Positions 60,167 through 64,000 of a stretch of DNA of 64,000 nucleotides are shown here, in pieces (positions within the stretch are counted from its first letter, which is position 1; each line of letters opens with the position of its first letter). This DNA comes from UBA6059 sp040219045. Its GTDB lineage: Bacteria; Bacteroidota; Bacteroidia; Cytophagales; Cyclobacteriaceae. The translations under genes and the position numbers were made by a program. The notes below the pieces were generated by a model. That model was not told where the DNA came from. It saw nothing but the letters and a program-made list of their open reading frames with translations, and did no database searches. The stretch lies in contig OZ245881.1 in NCBI GenBank assembly GCA_965229505.1, positions 2,728,001 through 2,792,000 on the forward strand, written 5' to 3'.

Positions 60167-60613
60167 GTGGATTCATTAAGTTTTAAGACCATTTCTCTCA
60201 ACAAGGCTACTGCGGATAAGCAGTGGGTTGTTGTTGACGTCAAAGACCAAATTCTCGGTAGAGTGGCGTCACACATTGCCATGTTGATCAGAGGAAAGCA
60301 TAAGCCAGGCTACACGCCTAACGTGGATTGTGGAGATAACGTCATTGTAATCAACAGTGACCATGTGAGATTGACAGGTAAGAAATGGACTGATAAGGAG
60401 TATGTGCGACACACAGGCTACCCTGGAGGTCAGAGAAGAGCTACTCCGAAAGAAATCATGACAAGGAAGTCATCGACCATACTTATCGAAAGTGCGGTAA
60501 GAGGAATGCTGCCTAAGAATAAATTGGGTAGTGCGCTGTTTAAAAACCTTCATGTATATGCCGGTACCGAGCATCCGCATGAGGCACAGCAACCAAAAGA
60601 AATGAAATTTTAA
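60167..60613 (+). CDS. rplM: 50S ribosomal protein L13
   Basis: 148 residues from a GTG. The M-D-x-L-S-F-K-T start is typical of Bacteroidota L13, so I chose GTG over later codons. First gene of rplM-rpsI-rpsB-tsf. Early 50S assembly protein. Confidence 0.97.
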   Translation: MDSLSFKTISLNKATADKQWVVVDVKDQILGRVASHIAMLIRGKHKPGYTPNVDCGDNVIVINSDHVRLTGKKWTDKEYVRHTGYPGGQRRATPKEIMTRKSSTILIESAVRGMLPKNKLGSALFKNLHVYAGTEHPHEAQQPKEMKF

Positions 60614-60624
60614 TTATTGTTTGA

Positions 60625-61011
60625 ATGGACTATATCAACACAATAGGTAGAAGGAAGACATCTGTAGCCAGACTTTACATGGGTGCTGGCAAAGGTGACT
60701 TTAAGATCAACAACCGTGAGTTGAAAGATTACTTCCCTGCTGAGATTCTTCAGTTGATCGTAAAGCAGCCTCTCGAAACTACTGGTGAGAGCGGTAAATA
60801 CGACTTTAAGATCAACGTAACTGGTGGTGGACTAACAGGACAAGCGGAAGCTATCAGGTTAGCGATCTCCAGAGCTTTGGTTGAGCAAGACGAAGAGCAC
60901 AAGCCAGCTCTAAAGAAAGAAGGATTCCTTACAAGAGACCCTAGAATGGTCGAGCGTAAGAAATACGGTAGAAGAAAAGCTAGAAGGAAATTCCAGTTCA
61001 GCAAGCGATAA
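60625..61011 (+). CDS. rpsI: 30S ribosomal protein S9
   Basis: 128 residues ending in the universal S-K-R tail that reaches into the P site. G-R-R-K-T-S-V-A-R near 8-16. 11 nt after rplM. Confidence 0.98.
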   Translation: MDYINTIGRRKTSVARLYMGAGKGDFKINNRELKDYFPAEILQLIVKQPLETTGESGKYDFKINVTGGGLTGQAEAIRLAISRALVEQDEEHKPALKKEGFLTRDPRMVERKKYGRRKARRKFQFSKR

Positions 61012-61036
61012 TACTGATTCTGAAAGAACTTTATTA

Positions 61037-61804
61037 ATGGATAAACTTAAATACAAAGACTTACTGGATGCGGGTGTTCACTTTGGACACTTGACCAGAA
61101 AATGGGATCCTCGCATGGCACCATATATCTTCATGGAGAAGAATGGTATACATGTGATTGATCTTAACAAAACCTTGGCGTGTGCTGAAGATGCAGCTGA
61201 AGCGCTTAAGGGAGTGGTAAGATCAGGAAGGAAAATCATGTTCGTCGCTACTAAGAAGCAAGCCAAAGAGGTTGTAGCTGAAGAAGCACGAAGATTGAAG
61301 ATGCCCTACGTAACTGAGAGATGGCTCGGTGGTATGTTGACCAACTTTGCAACAATCCGCAAGTCGCTCAAGAAAATGGCCTCCATCGACAAGTTGATGA
61401 AGGATGAGGCTTACGCCAACCTTGCAAAGCGCGAGAGACTGATGGTATCAAGGGAGAAAGAGAAGCTCGAGAGAATCCTCGGTGGTATCGCTGACCTTAC
61501 CCGTCTGCCTGCAGCACTTTTTATCGTTGACGTAAAGAGAGAGCACATTGCAGTAGCAGAAGCTCAGAAATTGAACATTCCTGTTTTTGGTATAGTGGAT
61601 ACAAATTCGAATCCGAATGTAGTAGACTATCCTATCCCAGGTAATGATGATGCATTTAAGTCCGTTGATCTAATCGTTTCTTACATTGGTAAGGCGATTG
61701 AAGAGGGCTTGATGGATCGTAAGAAAGACAAAGAAGATTCTAAGCTACAGGAGGAGGAAGAAGCCAAGAAGTTGGTGGACACAGCTCCAGAGGGCAAGGA
61801 ATAA
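61037..61804 (+). CDS. rpsB: 30S ribosomal protein S2
   Basis: 255 residues. A-G-V-H-F-G-H near 12-18, R-W-L-G-G-M-L-T-N near 95. An acidic, Lys/Glu-rich tail is long but normal for this phylum. 25 nt after rpsI; followed by a strong hairpin before tsf. Confidence 0.98.
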   Translation: MDKLKYKDLLDAGVHFGHLTRKWDPRMAPYIFMEKNGIHVIDLNKTLACAEDAAEALKGVVRSGRKIMFVATKKQAKEVVAEEARRLKMPYVTERWLGGMLTNFATIRKSLKKMASIDKLMKDEAYANLAKRERLMVSREKEKLERILGGIADLTRLPAALFIVDVKREHIAVAEAQKLNIPVFGIVDTNSNPNVVDYPIPGNDDAFKSVDLIVSYIGKAIEEGLMDRKKDKEDSKLQEEEEAKKLVDTAPEGKE

Positions 61805-61829
61805 TCATTCAATAAATATTTCATTAGTG

Positions 61830-61875
61830 AAAATTGAACATTGTCCCGCAGCACTTCGGGAAATGTTCAATTTTT
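61830..61875 (+). terminator. Terminator/attenuator between rpsB and tsf
   Basis: AAAATTGAACATT (61830-61842) and its complement (61862-61874), with an inner TCCCG/CGGGA pair, then TTTTTG. It is strong enough to end transcription, yet tsf starts 38 nt later, so partial readthrough or a new promoter is implied. Confidence 0.88.
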
Positions 61876-61912
61876 GTTTACAGTAAATTCTAACTTAAAA
61901 CAGAAGAACAAA

Positions 61913-62743
61913 ATGGCTATTACTGCACAAGACGTCAACAAACTTCGCCAAATGACTGGCGCAGGTATGATGGATTGCAAAAAGGCGTTGGTGGAAGCTG
62001 ACGGTGATTTCGATAAAGCTGTTGAAATACTAAGAAAAAAAGGTCAGAAGGTCTCTGCCTCGCGCGCTGATCGTGAAACCTCTGAAGGTGTTGTGATCAT
62101 CAAGACAAGCGATGACAACACCAAAGGTGTGTTGATCGCATTCACTTGCGAAACTGACTTTGTAGCAAAGAATGATGACTTTGTAGCGCTTGCCCAGCAG
62201 GTGACCGATCTCGCTTTTGATAATGCACCGGCAGATATTGATGCATTAAAGGCTGTGTCAGTAGATGGAATGACATTGGGTGAGAAGATCATCGAGAACA
62301 CTGGAAAGATTGGTGAGAAGCTTGAAATCAGTGCCTACGAAGTATTGGAAGGTGATGCGGTAGTTCCCTACATCCACTCTAACAAGAAGTTGGGTGTGAT
62401 GGTAGCACTACAGAATGTCAATGGAGCCGATGTAGAAGAGGCTGGAAAAGATGTGGCCATGCAAATTGCTGCGATGAATCCTGTGGCTGTCAATAAGGAT
62501 GGTGTGGATCAGACTATTATTGAGAAAGAAATAGAGATCGGTAAAGATCAGGCGCGTCAGGAAGGTAAGCCAGAGAACATCATTGAGAAGATTGCCATGG
62601 GTAAACTTCAGAAGTTCTTCAAGGAAAACACCCTTCTTAGCCAATCCTTCGTAAAGGACAACTCACTCAGCATCGAGAAGTATCTTGATGGTGTGAGCAA
62701 AGGCTTGACAGTTTCTAACTTCAAGAGAGTGTCTATCGGATAA
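61913..62743 (+). CDS. tsf: Elongation factor Ts
   Basis: 276 residues from the ATG at 61913; an upstream frame start lies in the hairpin. N-terminal UBA-like domain (R-Q-M-T-G-A-G-M-M-D-C-K near 13-24), T-D-F-V-A-K-N near 80. Nucleotide exchange for EF-Tu. Last gene of the operon; ends at a bidirectional terminator. Confidence 0.98.
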   Translation: MAITAQDVNKLRQMTGAGMMDCKKALVEADGDFDKAVEILRKKGQKVSASRADRETSEGVVIIKTSDDNTKGVLIAFTCETDFVAKNDDFVALAQQVTDLAFDNAPADIDALKAVSVDGMTLGEKIIENTGKIGEKLEISAYEVLEGDAVVPYIHSNKKLGVMVALQNVNGADVEEAGKDVAMQIAAMNPVAVNKDGVDQTIIEKEIEIGKDQARQEGKPENIIEKIAMGKLQKFFKENTLLSQSFVKDNSLSIEKYLDGVSKGLTVSNFKRVSIG

Positions 62744-62759
62744 TCTCTGATATTTAATG

Positions 62760-62799
62760 AAAACAAAAAAAGCCCGCAACAGCGGGCTTTTTTTGTTTT
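62760..62799. terminator. Bidirectional terminator, tsf/cysH
   Basis: 18-bp perfect arms ending in GCCCGC / GCGGGC around AACA, with A-run and T-run on both sides. Confidence 0.95.
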
Positions 62800-62803
62800 A
62801 GAC

Positions 62804-63460
62804 CTAGGCGTGAAGGCCACACTCTGACTTGGCCGTGCCTGACCATCTTCCTTCACGATTTCTCCCTTTTTTTGTACAATGGGTACAACCTATCGATTCA
62901 AAACCCTTCAAAATAAGAGGGTGGGGTGCTATCCCGTGTAGTTGGCTAAAAAGAGCTGCTTCCTCCCGACTAAAGTCAATGAGCGGGTGGAACCTCAATA
63001 GAGATTTTGACTGCTCGAAGATTTGTTTACCGGAGCGATTGGCATTCTGAAATGCCATGATACCGGAAACCCACACATCGTGCTCCTGCTTGATTGCATT
63101 CATGGGCTTGATCTTGTTGACAAAGCAGCAGTATTCCATATTGTGCCGCCATATTTGAAAGTCTGAAGTAAGTGTATGCTCTGTTGGTTCAGGTGCAACT
63201 TCGACCACATTCAGATTCAGTTTTTTTGTGAGTAAGGCCTTATAAGCCAGCGTTTCAGGAAAGTGATAGCCGGTGTTGAGAAAGTGAATTGGGTGACCTG
63301 GTGCCACATCATTCAACAACTTAAGTAATATTCCACTGCTCCCGCCAAATGAGGAAGTCACGAGTATTTGTTCTGCAGCATATTCTTTAAAGAGACGTTC
63401 CAATCTCTCTGTCGGGTAGAGTGATTGATAACTCTTCGATTTTATTGATGAACTGCTCAT
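62804..63460 (-). CDS. cysH: Phosphoadenylyl/adenylyl-sulfate reductase
   Basis: 218 residues. P-loop-like S-S-F-G-G-S-S-G near 35. Both Cys pairs of a [4Fe-4S] site are present (C-C near 110 and C-T-H-C near 193), plus the C-terminal catalytic E-C-G-L-H. The cluster ligands suggest an APS rather than a PAPS reductase, by family knowledge. 1 nt after the siroheme synthase gene; sulfate assimilation. Confidence 0.94.
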   Translation of the reverse strand: MSSSSIKSKSYQSLYPTERLERLFKEYAAEQILVTSSFGGSSGILLKLLNDVAPGHPIHFLNTGYHFPETLAYKALLTKKLNLNVVEVAPEPTEHTLTSDFQIWRHNMEYCCFVNKIKPMNAIKQEHDVWVSGIMAFQNANRSGKQIFEQSKSLLRFHPLIDFSREEAALFSQLHGIAPHPLILKGFESIGCTHCTKKGRNREGRWSGTAKSECGLHA

Positions 63461-63461
63461 A

Positions 63462-64000
63462 TCAGTTTACATTTTTTAGTGATGAGGTGAGCGCATTGAG
63501 TTTTATGACCTTATCAGAAAAGTCGCCCTTTAGGCGGTCCCGAATGGCTTTGAGATTGTTTAGAAGCTCATTTGTCTCTTCCGGGAGGACTTCTTCGAGA
63601 ACCTCACGAAACCTTTTTGCGAAGGTGGGTGACTGTCCATTGGTAGAAATGCCAACCTTCAGGTTACCCTTAGTAACTGTAGAGCCTAGGTAAAAATCAC
63701 AGAGGCCCGGGGTGTCAGCGACGTTGGTGAGGATGTTGCGTTTTCGGGTCTCCTTTGTTATTTCGATGTGAAGTTGGGGCTGGTCTGTAGCCAAAATCAC
63801 CAGATCACGACCCTCCAGATCCTCAACAGCAAAAGCTCTTTGTATCAAATCTATTTGTTGATGTGATTGCGATAGCATTGAGATTTCTGGTAAGAAGGTC
63901 TTACTGACTATAGTAACATTGACCTCCGGATCGTTCTTGATCAAGGCTTCAAGTTTCTCAAGCCCTACATTTCCACCACCCACCAGAAGGGTGCTGATAT
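63462..64000 (-). CDS. Siroheme synthase-type precorrin-2 dehydrogenase/ferrochelatase, 5' end outside
   Basis: The frame stays open to the window end, so the N-terminus is cut. NAD-binding V-G-G-G-N-V near the edge, then N-V-A-D-T-P-x-L-C-D-F and G-N-L-K-V-G-I-S-T-N-G-Q-S-P of the Met8/CysG N-terminal domain. Oxidises precorrin-2 and inserts iron to give siroheme for sulfite reductase. Coupled to cysH (1-nt gap). Confidence 0.93.
   Translation of the reverse strand, partial: ISTLLVGGGNVGLEKLEALIKNDPEVNVTIVSKTFLPEISMLSQSHQQIDLIQRAFAVEDLEGRDLVILATDQPQLHIEITKETRKRNILTNVADTPGLCDFYLGSTVTKGNLKVGISTNGQSPTFAKRFREVLEEVLPEETNELLNNLKAIRDRLKGDFSDKVIKLNALTSSLKNVN

Noticed and set aside
61841..61912. Upstream start of tsf
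   Set aside because: It lies inside the hairpin; EF-Ts starts with M-A-I-T-A-Q at 61913.
1..64000. CRISPR arrays, prophage, complete insertion sequences, tRNA or rRNA genes
   Set aside because: I looked for regular repeats, transposase or phage-like frames and cloverleaf-like gaps and saw none. A short or unusual one could have been missed by eye.

Overview
The window looks like a chromosomal segment of a Bacteroidota bacterium, most likely a marine or soil member of the Cytophagales. Three things support this: the gene set (menaquinone methyltransferase followed by the type IX secretion gene porT; DUF5606, DUF2795 and DUF349 proteins; the pheT / coiled-coil / zapA / rny cluster; the rplM-rpsI-rpsB-tsf operon), the near absence of Shine-Dalgarno sequences, and several promoters of the Bacteroidota type (TTTG about 19 nt before TAnnTTTG). 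No rRNA, tRNA, CRISPR array, prophage or complete insertion sequence was seen. The genus is not determined. Placement below phylum is inference.

Layout. 1-10 kb: end of a glycosyltransferase, rsgA, KDO transferase, a phosphatase/fructosamine-kinase pair, lysC and fbp back to back, small conserved proteins, engB, then menG-porT. 10-18 kb: SDR oxidoreductase, cytidine deaminase, saccharopine dehydrogenase, trmN6, a large exported protein, a lipoprotein hydrolase and an exported M24 peptidase. 18.3-19.2 kb: a VapBC-type toxin-antitoxin module inserted behind the peptidase gene and flanked by a second copy of that gene's 3' end. 19-26 kb: DUF4097 protein, aldo/keto reductase, DUF2461, a PlsC acyltransferase and a 1009-residue membrane/TPR protein. 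26-32 kb: a LysR regulator facing a hutH-hutU-hutI histidine-degradation operon. 32-39 kb: alanine/sodium symporter, S9 peptidase, msrP, small lipoprotein, a gene remnant and a VLRF1-like release factor gene. 39-46 kb: rny, zapA, coiled-coil protein, pheT, DUF1684, radC, rpsT. 46-57 kb: exported phospholipase-C-like protein, ettA, DUF349, DUF2795, ispD, queA, ABC permease, recA, aminopeptidase-like protein and DUF3108. 57-64 kb: PhoB/PhoR-like two-component pair, RluA-type pseudouridine synthase, ribosomal protein/EF-Ts operon, and a sulfate-assimilation pair (cysH and a siroheme synthase fragment).

Most of the window is housekeeping sequence. The most unusual signal is not a gene. A short motif, TTCCGRTAGG (sense-strand form CCTAYCGGAA), occurs 17 times by eye against well under one expected. 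A longer form with a matched extra base pair (TTCCCGRTAGGG, 6 copies) and a compensated form (TTGCGGTAGC, 5 copies) also occur. Together they read as a mini-hairpin with a conserved GRTA loop, variable but complementary stem, and conserved flanking TT/AA. It lies mostly inside genes, in all three reading frames and mostly in one orientation relative to transcription, so it appears to be a selected or spread nucleic-acid element.
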